Source of the DNA: Dactylonectria macrodidyma
Lineage: Eukaryota > Ascomycota > Sordariomycetes > Hypocreales > Nectriaceae
Direction: 5' to 3'
Assembly: GCA_020744425.1 (NCBI GenBank)
Contig: JAGMUV010000038.1
Span: 248,001 to 312,000 of the forward strand
Length of the DNA stretch: 64,000 nt
How positions within the stretch are numbered: position 1 is the stretch's first letter; each line of letters starts with the position of its first letter. Both the position numbers and the translations under genes were made by a program. Of this stretch, positions 30,459 through 40,941 are shown in pieces. Below the pieces are notes generated by a model. It made no database searches and had not been told where the DNA came from. It was given only the letters and a program-made list of their open reading frames with translations.

Positions 30459-33400
30459 CTATGATAGGTCGCTCGCTTCCTCCCAATTAGCTAGAGTTGC
30501 CGCCGAGGATGCTGCGTCCGGATGGTCTATATCAAGCACTCGCTCTCGTAGGACAACGCAGTTTCGCATCAGAGCTAGAGCATCTCTAGAGCGGCCTTGG
30601 TCTTTCCAGATAATGGCCAGGTTGTTCATGCTGGTCAGCGTGTCGGGATGCTGCTCTCCAAGAATATTCTTCCTCGTCTCCATCACTCGCACTTGTAGCT
30701 CTTCCGCCTCCTTCCATCGCCCTTGGTTCCTATATGTCGACGCCAGGTTGGCCATGCTGATCAGCGTATCGGGATGCTGCTCTCCAAGAACATTCTTCAT
30801 CATCTCCATCACTCGCAAGTCTAGCTTTTCAGCCTCCTTCCATCGGCCTAGGTCCCTGTATGTCGACGCCAGGTTGCCCATGCTGGTCAGCGTATCGGGA
30901 TGCTCCTCTCCTAGCACCCTCTTCCTCGCCTCCATCACTCGCACAAACAGCTCTTCCGCCTCCTTCCATCGCCCTTGGTTCATATACGTCAACGCCAGGT
31001 TGCCCATGCTGGTCAGCGTATCGGGATGCTCCTCTCCCAGCACCATCTTCCACGTCTCCATCACTCGCACCTCCAGCTCTTCCGCCTCCTTCCATCGCCC
31101 TTGGTTCATATACGTCAACGCCAGGTTGTTCATACTGCTCAGCGTATCGGGATGCTCCTCTCCCAGCACCATCTTCCTCGTCTCCATCACTCGCACCTTC
31201 AGCTCTTCCGCCTCCTTCCATCGCCCTTGGTTCACATACGTCGACGCCAGGTTGTTCATGCTGGTCAGCGTATCGGGATGCTCCTCTCCCAGCACCGTCT
31301 TCCTCGCCTCCATCACGCGCACCTCCAGCTCTTCCGCCTCCTTCCATCGCCCTTGGTTCCCGTACGTCGAAGCTAGGTTGTTCATGCTGGTCAGCGTATC
31401 GGGATGCTCCTCTCCCAGCACCCTCTTCCTCGTCTCCATCACTCGCACCTTCAGCTCTTCCGCCTCCTTCCATCGGCCTAGGACCCTGTATGTCGACGCC
31501 AGGTTGCCCATGCTGGTCAGCGTATCGGGATGCTCCTTTCCCAGCACATTGGCCCTCGTTTTGACCGCTTTTTCGCCCAACTTCTCTGCTGCTTTATAGC
31601 TCCCCGTGGTGACCAAGTACCATGCACAATTCGTCAATAAATAGGCCCACGGCTCCAGGTCCTTCTCTGGCGGCTCCTCCTCCACTATTGACTCAATATG
31701 TGGCAGCAGCATCTGACAAGTTGGCCAGGTCTCGAATATACCGTTTGGGAAGTGTCTTGACATAGCCCATAAAAATACCCGTCTCCATCGTTCTGCATCG
31801 TCAACCACAGACAGCCAGGCTCGTGTGCAAAACTGCACGAGGGAATGCATCTCGCATACATCCCGCGTTGCTGTCACAGACACGAGCGAGTAGCCACGGA
31901 GGGCATCTAGATCATCCTCAAATTTATCACTATCTTCGTCTCTGTCCACATTGTCCTCCAGATCGCCCTTATAGTTGTGGAGCACAAACTCCGGGATGCC
32001 CTGCGGATTGAAGAAGCTCATAAGTGAGAGCAGGTTGGCTGCGGATGGTCTCTCGCGGCGTATCTGTTCAAAGGTTACTTGCCACGTCGTAACCACGGAG
32101 TTGGAGACGGTCTCATCCCGTCGAAGATCCCCCGATTCGCTGTTGAGGAGGCTGCCCTTCTTCTTATCACTTTCCCGGAAGGCATCCAGGTACGTCTTTA
32201 CCGATATGCGGGGGGCGCGGCGGTTGATGTACGCCGCCGCTTGGGTAATGGCCAGCGGGATATAATCCAGAGCACGAAGAAGATCAGCAGCGGCAGTCTT
32301 GTCCGAGTCTCCCTGCAGCTTGTTGCGGAGAAGCTGAAGGGCTTGGGCGTCATCCATGGCTGAGATCCCGTAGACAGCCTTATGGCTACCTGTTAGCTTC
32401 TCAGCGGCGTCCATGCTGCGTGATGTGACGAGGATGATTCCATTGCGGCGTTTCGGTAGGAAGACCGCGAGTGGCCGCTGCACGCTCAGTGCAGCAGGGT
32501 TTTCGTCCGCTAGATGGCATACTGCTCCATCTCTTCCGGCGCTGGAGCTGGGGTAGAAGAGGTTGACGTCGTCAACATTGTCCAAGACCATTAACCACGG
32601 GCCAGCTTCCTCTCTCTGCAGCCAGTCGCGAACTAGCCCGAGCACGTCGACGCTGGGGTCGTTTCGCCTAGGTAGCCGTAGATTGTCCGCAATGGACCGG
32701 TATGCCTCTTCAAACCTTGGCTTCGAACTCGCGTGTACCCAGAAGACGCTGGTTTGTGGTAACGTGTCGCGGATGTGATGCGCAAATTGAATAACGACCT
32801 GCGATTTACTACGGCCAGTCAGCATGATAATGGTCTTGCACAAGCTCGTTAGCCACTCCGCCTCGCTCGTACCCGAATCCGCCCATGCCAACGAGAGCCA
32901 TGCGACCGACGGGGCCTGTATATTGCTCCCCCATCCACGCCATAATATTGGGTCGGTCGACGAAGTCAGGATCGCGTTCGAACGGTAGGTTGAAGCAGGG
33001 CTTGCGAGCTATTGATACATCGTCTTCGGGTTGGAGCGAGACGCCCTCGATCCTCTGCTGTATGTCGAGCAGAATTGTACTGCGAAAACAATCTCGTTAG
33101 CCTGTTCCATCATGCTCAATACATCCGGACAGTTTGCTGGCTTACGTTTGGTCGATTTGCAGACCTAGAGTGATGGTCCGTTCATAGCGTTCTAGGTTCG
33201 AGACGATATTGCTGACCTCCTTGCTGTCGAACGGCCACTTGAGGGCACGAAGTCCGAAACGGCGCATCGCCTTACGGGCCTTGCCCGGATCCAGCCTGCT
33301 CTGCAACTGGACCAGCTCTGATGTGCAGCCATCAACAGAGTCGACCAGTTTTCGCGACGTCGCGAGCACTTGATTATTCAGCTTATCAAGGAGATGCTGA

Positions 33401-33567
33401 ACACCCTGGAGGGTTGTGCCTAGGTCGTCCAACCGGCTTCGGAGGCGTGTGATGTCGGCCCTTGCGTTCCCGACAGCGGTGGAGTACTGGAGGCAGAGGA
33501 CGGCGACTTTGGCGGACAGGTCGATGATTGCGATGACGCTTGCGGCGAGGCCCACAGCATCGGCCAT
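30459..33567 (-). CDS. NB-ARC-TPR STAND/NLR protein
   Basis: Three exons: 33567-33146, 33079-32873 and 32808-30459. The introns are 33080-33145 (GTAAGC...GCAG) and 32809-32872 (GTACGA...CGTAG), and the product is about 992 aa. The N terminus (MADAVGLAASVIAIIDLSAK) is a helical fungal STAND N-terminal domain ending near FGLRALKWPF. The P-loop GMGGFGKSQVVIQF is split by the second intron in phase 2. Other NB-ARC features include WLMVLDNVDD (Walker B), ILVTSRS and YIPLAITQAAAYI (GLPLA-like). The C terminus has eight 42-residue kinesin-light-chain-type TPRs built on EEHPDTLTSMNNLASTY, then a degenerate ninth. Such proteins are NLR-like sensors whose TPRs recognise ligands. An ATG at 33813 is in frame but lies upstream of the usual MADA-type start. 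Confidence 0.9.
30590..31560 (-). repeat. Eight tandem TPR-coding units (126 bp)
   Basis: Eight 42-codon units with the core GEEHPDTLTSMNNLASTY and NQGRWKEAEELxVRVMETRK. Neighbouring units are almost identical, with variation limited to a few positions. This is the homogenised-repeat pattern of fungal NLR sensors. Confidence 0.9.
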
Positions 33568-34383
33568 AGCAAGCGATAACACACTGATGGTCAGGGAAGT
33601 AGTTTCGAGGGAGTCCAGTTCGCGCTTTAACTGCCTGAGATGATGAGGGAGGGGCTCTAGCAACTGTACTAAGGTGGCTGCCCAACGAGGCTGCAGCGTG
33701 GCTGAGTTGCGGCTTAGACTTCCGCCGAGGAGGAACGAGGAGGAAGAGGCGCTTTCGTGCATTTTGCAATGATTGGCCCGACAGAGTACATCGCTATGTT
33801 GAGAGAGAGGCAACGGCTGATAGTGAAAATGAGCACAAGAATCGGGTCTCTGGAGGCGCTTGCTCCCGCTGATGTCCGCGGGTCGGCAGTCTCCTGGCGC
33901 TGCTGTGGGACATAGCGCGTCGTGGACGCGTTGGGTCGCTCACTGCTCCGTGAGCGACTGGAGTGTGGCGCGCGGGTAGGTCCATCGTCAACGCCTGTCC
34001 CGGATTACTGGGCACAAGACGGGTCGCTCGGCCCTAGACTCGTCCTAGCTACCAAACGAAGTGTTCAGCACGCAAGAGTGTGCCGACAAGATAACCAAGC
34101 TTCTCATACGGGCTGCCTACATCACAAGATCTTGAAAGCTATCGGCCGAAATCAAACAGACAAGTGAGGAGGACCAGATGCAAGAAGGGGACGAGCATGT
34201 GTCTCGGTCTTCTGCCTTGGCCGAACTACGGGCACTTCAAGACACCAAGCCGAAGCTCGCGATTGTCTGCGCCTCAGCCCATCTGAAGCTGGATGGAATT
34301 TGGATGTCCACGGTCCGCTTTTCAAGCTCGCGTGGACGCTGTGTCAAAATCATGCAGCCAAATGCGGAAATCGCCGAGCACAT
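33568..34383. other. 5' flank of the NB-ARC-TPR gene, no further gene
   Basis: The first 250 bases continue the open frame upstream of the chosen start and probably form the leader. The rest shows no supported gene. Confidence 0.35.
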
Positions 34384-34406
34384 ATGGATGGATGGATGGA
34401 TGGATT
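34384..34406. repeat. (ATGG)n microsatellite / LINE 3' tail
   Basis: Five tandem ATGG units followed by ATTTTAT on the plus strand; on the minus strand this is the 3' tail of the truncated LINE. Confidence 0.8.
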
Positions 34407-34654
34407 TTATTTCGCCCGGGGGGACACACCCCAGAGGGCCTTTGCGCTAAGCTATTTTCGTTTCGTACGGTTCTTCCATAATCACCCGAAGCCCCACAAT
34501 TTCACTTTACTGGCTGGTCCAATCTGATGTATATGCAGTGACAGGCCTGCTTGAAGGCCAATTTCTCCAAGTGTTCAGCATCCTATCCTCAGCAGCTGAA
34601 GCACGGTCTGCCAAAATGAGACTGTATGACGTTAGTAGGATTCAATCTGAATAG

Positions 34655-36396
34655 TTAGTGTGCCTGAGGCTTCTGGTCCATGTCAAGCCTCCCCGTTGCA
34701 ATGGCAAATTTGATCGTCGCCCGTACTGCCCGCATGTCTGGCGCCCATTTGTCACCGTCAGACGCCGCCTTTCCTCCCAGGAAGTATGATAGGTTTCCCA
34801 TCTTCGTCTGTGAACATCGCAACATGCCTTCCCGTTGCGCGGTCCATTTTGCGCAGCGGAATAGGAAGTGTTCCACTGTCTCTGATGCTAGCCCGCATTC
34901 GCAAGTGTCCGATTCCATCGTTCCTATCTTGCACAGAAAGCTGTTAAGTCTCACCATTCCGGTGCGGAGCTGTGATAGTACGTCTGCTTCCTTCCTCTTC
35001 AGCGAGTCATATAGAGTACGGGTATGCTTGCCTGGCAGTGCCGTATCTATCTGCTTCGAGTATTTCCCGACTCTTTCTGGTAGTGTTCTTGTTTGCTGCT
35101 GCTTGGTTATCGCTAGTCTTATCCTTGTGGATCTTGCTAGATGCGGTGGCACATCTGGTCTGCATTCTCCTTCTGTGGCCTTCCGCGCTGCTGCTTTGGC
35201 TTTTGGTCCCAGCGCGAAATCCTCTTCTCCTGCTGGAACCCACAACATCCGGAGAGAGTGGCCCTCGTCTTCGAGACGCTTGATATGGTCGTATATTTGC
35301 CGTATGATTTGTTGGCCGGATTGTTGTCGTGGCCGCCGTATGGCTTCTAGTGCGGAGCGGCTGCTCGTCATGACAGTCATATCCCGCCGGCAGAGTCCAG
35401 ACGGCATACATCTCAATACCATCTCTATAGCTCCCAGCTCGGCGATGTATAGGTTCAGCTCCTCCGTCAACCCGAGAGTGATGGAGTAGCTGGCCACTAC
35501 CTCGTCATCGTTGTTGATCGCCGTATCTTGTACGACACCTCCCATGCCTACCATGCCCCTTCTCTGCGAGGAGCAGGTGGCCATGACTATGCCATCCACC
35601 CTCTTTGCTTCTTCCACCGCTCTCTCCCGGTCAGGGTCGCACAACACCGGGATACGGTCTCTCCATGGCGGTAACGCGTACTCCCGAATGATCTCCATTC
35701 GTTCAGTGGCTGTTTCCCTTGTACTTGAGCAATCCTCTGCATCGGCGATACGAATCGGCGACACACTTTCACTTTCAGTGTCGCCAACGGGTGTGTCCTG
35801 GGAAGGGTCCGGAGGTTGATCCAAAACCTTGTTGCCGCTTGCGCATGCCGTTCTTGCACCGGTTGGATGCTAGCTTCGGCCTCGGCCACCGCTGTTGCCA
35901 CGGTCCGGAAAGCTCCCGTGATCGCCTGTGCTCCAACCATCTGTGCTTTGTCCAGCCAAGCGGCTTCTCTAATGCCGCATGAATGCGCCCACACGCTAGA
36001 CGCATAGTCCATGGTGGGAGCCACTGTTGCTACGAACAGTTGTCTCGCCGTCCGCGGTGACAACATTTTCAGTCTTTTCAAACACATAGCGGCCGAGAGC
36101 CCCTTTGCGGCAGCTTTAGCTATGTGTTCCTTGTATCGTAGTTTCGCGTCCATGACCACTCCCAGGATCTTGGCGCTGGTCTTGGGCTTGACTACTTTTC
36201 CTTTGATCATGAACGGTTTGTCGCTGGTACGCGCGGCGTTTCGCGTGAAATGCACGATGGCCGTTTTGTCTCCGTTAAACGTCGCACCGCTCCGTCTTTC
36301 CCAGCCCAGTGCTTCGTCTATAATTGATTGGATGCCGGCTCGATTCTCCTCCGCTGTTGGTCCCACCACCCAGGCTGAGTAGTCGTCCACGAAGAG
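34655..36396 (-). pseudogene. LINE ORF2 remnant: RT C-terminus, RNase H, zinc knuckle
   Basis: Coding part of the truncated LINE. The endonuclease and most of the reverse transcriptase are absent. The FVDD active-site motif survives at the truncation edge. The RNase H segment retains an ELGAIEMVL block and the C-terminal CxC-H-C pattern. One frameshift near 35700 separates the two parts. Confidence 0.85.
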
Positions 36397-36405
36397 GCTG
36401 GCTCA

Positions 36406-36759
36406 TCACCCAATTAATCATCCCCTCCATCTCCACTCCTCCAACGCCAAACACGAGCATCGACCATGTCGTCCATGTCGTCCCCCTCTCTCCTTCATCA
36501 CGACCAACGACCGGCATGGCGGGTCTGCACACCCTCATGACCGTACTTGAGCGGTTAACCATTTGCTCATACCGCACCTAGAGAATGAGCCATTGCACCG
36601 GCATGCATGCGCGACACGCTCCCCGTCGACGAACCCCCCACACACCCTACGACAGAATCCTGCAGCGCCCCCCAACGCGACCGTGAACAGTGACCTGCGA
36701 CCGCGGCCTGCCCATTTCCCGAATTCTCTCTTGATTTCACCTCCCAACCATGGTCGCTC
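36406..36759. other. Upstream of the DUF7924-like gene
   Basis: No gene seen. It contains the LINE insertion edge and probably the promoter and leader of the gene at 36760. Confidence 0.4.
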
Positions 36760-38757
36760 ATGGCGAGACCACACAACCAAAAGCGACACCGCGCTGACGA
36801 GCCCTCGCATCAAGACGATTCTCCTACGAACGGTCGAAAGAGACAACGCACCAACGAGTCTTCGCATCAAGATAACCATCTGGCAAAGGAACCTAGGCTG
36901 GCGGTTGAAGATCACCACTGCTGGCAATATCCACCTGAGTTTTGGGACAGATTGTCCAAGATTCCTCTCATCCACAGCGCCGTAGAAGAACTCGAAAGGC
37001 GCACCTGTACTCGACCTTCCTGTCCTTCGCCTCCGACAGAGCCTGCGCAAGACCTTACGCCCGCTGCTACTGGAGAGCTTGCTCGATTTGCGAGGCACGG
37101 CGGTCCAGATTTGCGTGATCTTCGAGGATATCCTCCCGCGACAAGCAGCCACCGACCCGCCGGCGCCATGAGCTCCTCTTCGCGAAGCCGAGCGACCAAG
37201 TCGACTAATCCAACAACCCTCCCAACAACCTCAGGGACGACTAAGACCAAGTCGACAACACCCTATAACCGTGGTTTCGAACAGCATATGACCGATTATG
37301 AAGTTCACCCAATATACTCCTCACAAGAGCCAGAGTTGGAGGAGGTTATGGCAGCAATGGCTGTACCGAGGCCGTCACTCTCGCCTTCTAGGTTCTCTGA
37401 CGGCGCCTTCAGGACGTTTCGGGAGAGCAATGCCCGCGCCAAAGACGAAGATGATGTATTGGCAGATGTGATCCCGACCATAACCGGCCCGAGGCAAGCC
37501 AATCACCCATTCTCCAGAAATACGGTGTTCGGGAATCTCGAGCCGCTCACAGACGGCACTATCGTACCAGCTAAACCAGACATTTATTACGGCGCCTACC
37601 CTGAAGAACTTGACCGAACGATCCGCGACCAGCTCGCTGGCCACATCATACCGTCGACCATGCAGGACAAGCCGATGGCGCCGAACTTCTTTATGGAGGT
37701 CAAAGGACCAGATGGCAGTGCAGCCGTAGCAACACGACAAGCTCGTTACGACGGAGCAATTGGATCCCGCGCCATACACACTCTACAGAACCACGGCAAG
37801 GAGGAGCCAGAGTACGACGGCAATGCCTACACTTTCAGCTCGACCTACCACGACGGGCAACTCAAACTGTACGCCCACCACGTCGCGGCGCCGACGACCC
37901 CAGAGGGGCGGCCGGAGTACCACATGACTCAGGTGAAGGGCTATGCCATGACCAGCGATCGAGATACCTTCGTTCAAGGAGCCACCGCATTCAGAAACGC
38001 CCGAGATATGGCGAAACAATACCGGGACAATGTCATTCGGGAAGCAAACGCCACAGCATCTCAGGCGAGGACAGCCGCTGCTCAAGCAGATGTGACCGGG
38101 CCACATGAAGACGATATCTCAACTCCTCACGAACCTCATGAACTCCACGAACCTGTGGATCCTGCACAATACATTACTTTGCAGGACGCTGACGGCGAAC
38201 TCCAGCAACATATTGCTGAAACCAGTTTCTACGACTTCGAAGACGATGGCGAGGCACCTCCTGTTTCTCACTATCTCTATACAGAAGATGACTCTCAAGA
38301 GGCGAGCCAAGAACCCGTAGCCCCCGGCGATGACCCCTCAATGAGTTTCACCTCGAGCTTCACATCGGGCTTCAGCGCGGACCAGAGTCATTCCAAGCGT
38401 TCGAGACCATCTCTCAGCCCGCCTTCCAAATCTAGCGGGAGTCATGTGTCGAAGAGTCGGACACGGCCAAGCGTAGCTCGACGAACTGCGGAGTCGTCCG
38501 CCTCCGCTGCAGGATCGGTGCAATCGGGTCCAAGTGGCCCCCATTGGGTGAGGACGTATGGGCGCAGGGGAAAGGTGTGTTTTAGGAATCTCAAAGGCTT
38601 AGAAGTCCAGACGGAGTTGAAAGACTGGACGGAGCAAATAGTCGATGGGCTTGAACGTTTCTACTGGGAAGACTCAGAGTCAGGACAGACTTTCTGGGCA
38701 ACGGAGTTGCCAAAGGATACCAAGAAGAGGAGCGGTCGGCACCATGGTAGATCTTGA
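36760..38757 (+). CDS. DUF7924-like fungal protein
   Basis: Single uninterrupted frame of 665 aa. The N-terminal ~170 residues are disordered and basic (KRHRADEPSHQD, SSSRSRATKSTN). The conserved core lies at about residues 265-440: PAKPDIYYGAYPEELDRTIR, GHIIPSTMQDKPMAPNFFME, VKGPDGSAAVATRQARYDGA and PEYHMTQVKGYAM. I recognise this as a widespread fungal family recently numbered DUF7924 (name from memory). The order Asp (PDIYYG) ... Glu-x-Lys (MEVKGPDG) resembles a PD-(D/E)XK nuclease core, which is inference. The C-terminal ~220 residues are acidic then serine-rich, ending in a short folded-looking tail with WVRTYGRRGKVCF. A plausible polyadenylation signal (AATAAA) follows at 38828. Confidence 0.75.
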   Translation: MARPHNQKRHRADEPSHQDDSPTNGRKRQRTNESSHQDNHLAKEPRLAVEDHHCWQYPPEFWDRLSKIPLIHSAVEELERRTCTRPSCPSPPTEPAQDLTPAATGELARFARHGGPDLRDLRGYPPATSSHRPAGAMSSSSRSRATKSTNPTTLPTTSGTTKTKSTTPYNRGFEQHMTDYEVHPIYSSQEPELEEVMAAMAVPRPSLSPSRFSDGAFRTFRESNARAKDEDDVLADVIPTITGPRQANHPFSRNTVFGNLEPLTDGTIVPAKPDIYYGAYPEELDRTIRDQLAGHIIPSTMQDKPMAPNFFMEVKGPDGSAAVATRQARYDGAIGSRAIHTLQNHGKEEPEYDGNAYTFSSTYHDGQLKLYAHHVAAPTTPEGRPEYHMTQVKGYAMTSDRDTFVQGATAFRNARDMAKQYRDNVIREANATASQARTAAAQADVTGPHEDDISTPHEPHELHEPVDPAQYITLQDADGELQQHIAETSFYDFEDDGEAPPVSHYLYTEDDSQEASQEPVAPGDDPSMSFTSSFTSGFSADQSHSKRSRPSLSPPSKSSGSHVSKSRTRPSVARRTAESSASAAGSVQSGPSGPHWVRTYGRRGKVCFRNLKGLEVQTELKDWTEQIVDGLERFYWEDSESGQTFWATELPKDTKKRSGRHHGRS

Positions 38758-39744
38758 AATGGATCGTGTAAATTGTATCCAAGCACATGATCAGAAGTGT
38801 ATGTACAGTATTTCAGCGCCTCTACAGTAATAAAGCAAGTAAGTCATATCCGGTCTTGGATTTGGTTATTTGACCCGGCCAATACAGGGACTTGGCTTGC
38901 AACGCTCGTCGAAGGTATAAGCGCGGCCTTTTTTCGGCTTCTTGTGAACTGGTCCCGGAAGAAGGATCCAGATCCTATTTTTAGACTCAATCGATCTCCG
39001 TAACGGCATTGCCTCCAGTCCCTAAACTAGTCCGCGCAGCAAGCATGCAAAATCCCAATACGTAGTCTCCCTTACAATCCCAACAGGTACCAATTTCAGT
39101 CCCAGGAGGGCCCAGCGTCAGGCCATAGGACCAAAAATACGCCTCCCTCAAAAATAGAAAGGCGGCCAGACCTACCGTGAACCAGTTGTTTTAAACCAGC
39201 CATTGGATCATCCGGACCGGTCTGGACGGTTAACGAACACTTAGAAACCTAACAGCAATGAGTAAGCTAAGTAATGCAATTGAGAGAGGGCTAGGTGAAG
39301 ACCTACGGAAAGGAGCACAAGTGGCCGCAAAGGCAGTCAAGTTCATCGAACTGACTCGGATCCTTGGGCGATTCAGGGTCGAGGCCTAACCAGACGAAGC
39401 TGAGCACTGGGGAAGACTGTATGTACAGAGCCCCGAATCAACGGGGTTTTGGAACATGTGGGCCCTCTAAAAAGTGGAGTAGATCGGGCCATGTCCCGGT
39501 TCGATGTTTCCAAGCTCAAATATGTCCAGGCGGAAGTGATCGCATCCTCAGACGCCCGTGACGTGATGTGTCGAGGCTTTTTGGCATGATATGTTACGTT
39601 CAGAGGCGAATATCTATGAGCTAGTCTAAGCGCCTGCTGGGTATCGAATGCCCATAGGCGCATATGTCGTGATACGCGCAGTCGATTCGACTTATGAGCA
39701 GAGCGTTGAGCTGGCTGATGGCTATGCGTGCAGGCCTCTTTCTG
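38758..39744. other. No recognisable gene
   Basis: 3' flank of the DUF7924-like gene, then sequence with only short frames. A 43-codon plus-strand frame beginning near 39257 (MSKLSNAIERGLGEDLRKG) looks protein-like but is too short to assign. Confidence 0.35.
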
Positions 39745-40681
39745 CGGGTGCGCTTGCTGTATAGCATGCGCGCAATTTAGCAATGCGCGCAATTTAGCAT
39801 GCGCGCAATCCGGCCTGTGCTAACTGAGCCACGCGGCGTGAGGCGCAGACCCGACGGTGGCTCATGCCATAGTGAGCCTGGGCCGCGCCACTTGAGCAGC
39901 GTTAGGCTTCTGACACTCCGGGCTTACACTTCATAGCCTGAGCTAGATGAGGCCTAGTACGCTCAGCACAAGCAAAGAATGGCGTCGGCGGAGAGGTTTG
40001 CGCTCGTGACGGCGCCAGCGCTTCAGCATAGGCAGCAACGGACACAAGCCGGTGTATGTACGCCAGGCTCGGGATACGCACCTTCGCAAGCTCACATCTG
40101 CACCAGCTGTTAGAGCTATGATAGAATTGTGGCTGTACTACCTGCTGCTATACATGTAGACGTTATCATTAGGATGGCGCTAACGATTGCCGATCAGGTG
40201 AGGAGCCGAGGCAAACTGGCACAAATTCATATCGAGGATGTGCTTGTTTCACCACCATCACCCCGTTGTTCTAATATTAACGGCCACGAAAGTGATCTAT
40301 GCGGTCACGCGATTCAGTGACACAGACTCTGTTTGCCCTTGGGGCACAGCTACTACCGTATCAACTCGGTAAACTCGTGCAAGAAGCGCGCCCCGCTTGA
40401 AGCTGATCTCCAGGGGTTTGGCCAATTAGATTAGGGACTTAATCACGCATGGCCCATAAATAGTCACGTGCAACCAATTAAGTTAGGACTTTCTGACGTA
40501 TCTGCGGTTAACAGTGGAAATATGTACGAGAAGTGGGGAGCGCTACTTGCACGAGTTTACCGAGTTGATACGGTAGTAGCAAGCAAGCTCAAGATGGCGG
40601 TATTAGCGGCAGTGGGGCCATCGGCAAGGGCCCAAGCAGCTACCAATGGCTCCGACATAAGTCAAGGTGAAGGGCTACTAG
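39745..40681 (+). repeat. Dispersed repeat, long copy (937 bp)
   Basis: Shares four colinear blocks with 51499-51777: 39745-39846 (102 bp), 40233-40349 (117 bp), 40577-40587 and 40639-40681. The intervening 386, 227 and 51 bp are absent from the short copy. The left block is unusual, with GCGCGCAATTTAGC repeated three times. No coding capacity or target duplication was identified. It ends about 60 bp before the HET-s-like motif frame becomes recognisable. Confidence 0.8.
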
Positions 40682-40941
40682 CTGCCGGTACCGATATTGT
40701 CTTGGTCGAGGCCGTTACGGAGAAGAATGAGGGAATCGCGGGGAGAAACTATGCAAAGGACATCAAGGGTGAAGAGATGGCGAGGGTGCGGGTCGGGAAC
40801 GAGTGGAGCGAGACAGCCTTGGCTCGTGGCACGGGTATCGCCGCGAACCTAGCGGATTCCGTCGAGGCGAAGGGTACGTCCGCGGTACACATAGGGAATC
40901 AGTACGGCGGGCGGGGCATCTTCGATGAAGGCATCTCCTGA
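40468..40941 (+). CDS. Orphan HET-s-type amyloid (prion-forming) motif protein, probably truncated
   Basis: A 157-codon frame. Its last ~65 residues carry the two-repeat HET-s-like amyloid signature: repeat 1 around GRNYAKDIKGEEMARVRVGN (40741-40800) and repeat 2 around NLADSVEAKGTSAVHIGN, closing with QYGGRGIFDEGIS and a stop. The spacing, the ARVxxGN / xVxIGN cores and the terminal GG-G-aromatic end match the C-terminal motif of HET-s/HET-S. In this family the motif templates a beta-solenoid fold that passes a signal from an NLR to a HeLo pore-forming domain. No HeLo domain is present. Upstream residues come from the dispersed repeat ending at 40681, so the frame looks like the 3' end of a broken effector gene. 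ATG 40468 may not be a real start. Confidence 0.75.
   Translation: MQPIKLGLSDVSAVNSGNMYEKWGALLARVYRVDTVVASKLKMAVLAAVGPSARAQAATNGSDISQGEGLLAAGTDIVLVEAVTEKNEGIAGRNYAKDIKGEEMARVRVGNEWSETALARGTGIAANLADSVEAKGTSAVHIGNQYGGRGIFDEGIS

Larger units (their letters stand above)
34384..36405 (-). mobile_element. 5'-truncated Tad-like LINE retrotransposon
   Basis: On the minus strand the element starts abruptly at about 36405, within the reverse-transcriptase active site (SLFVDDYSAWVV). It continues through the thumb (KILGVVMDAKLRYKEHIA), an RNase H domain (GMGGVVQ, then YIAELGAIEMVL) and a C-terminal zinc-knuckle-like motif (CECGLASETVEHFLFRC). The two frames, 36396-35587 and 35824-34655, must be joined by a frameshift near 35700, between SPMQRIAQ and ERMEIIREYALPPW. 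The 3' end is a short (ATCC)n run at 34384-34406 instead of poly(A), as in several fungal LINEs. It is dead by truncation and frameshift, typical of incomplete reverse transcription. Confidence 0.85.

Noticed and set aside
30590..31560. Regularly spaced repeats resembling a CRISPR array
   Set aside because: The 126-bp units are continuous TPR codons without spacers, and the host is a fungus.
30286..31599. Long plus-strand frame of 437 codons and two overlapping repetitive frames
   Set aside because: Antisense or out-of-frame readings of the TPR repeats; no independent domain.
34680..35489. Plus-strand 269-codon frame
   Set aside because: Antisense of the LINE RNase H region, which has recognisable motifs on the minus strand.
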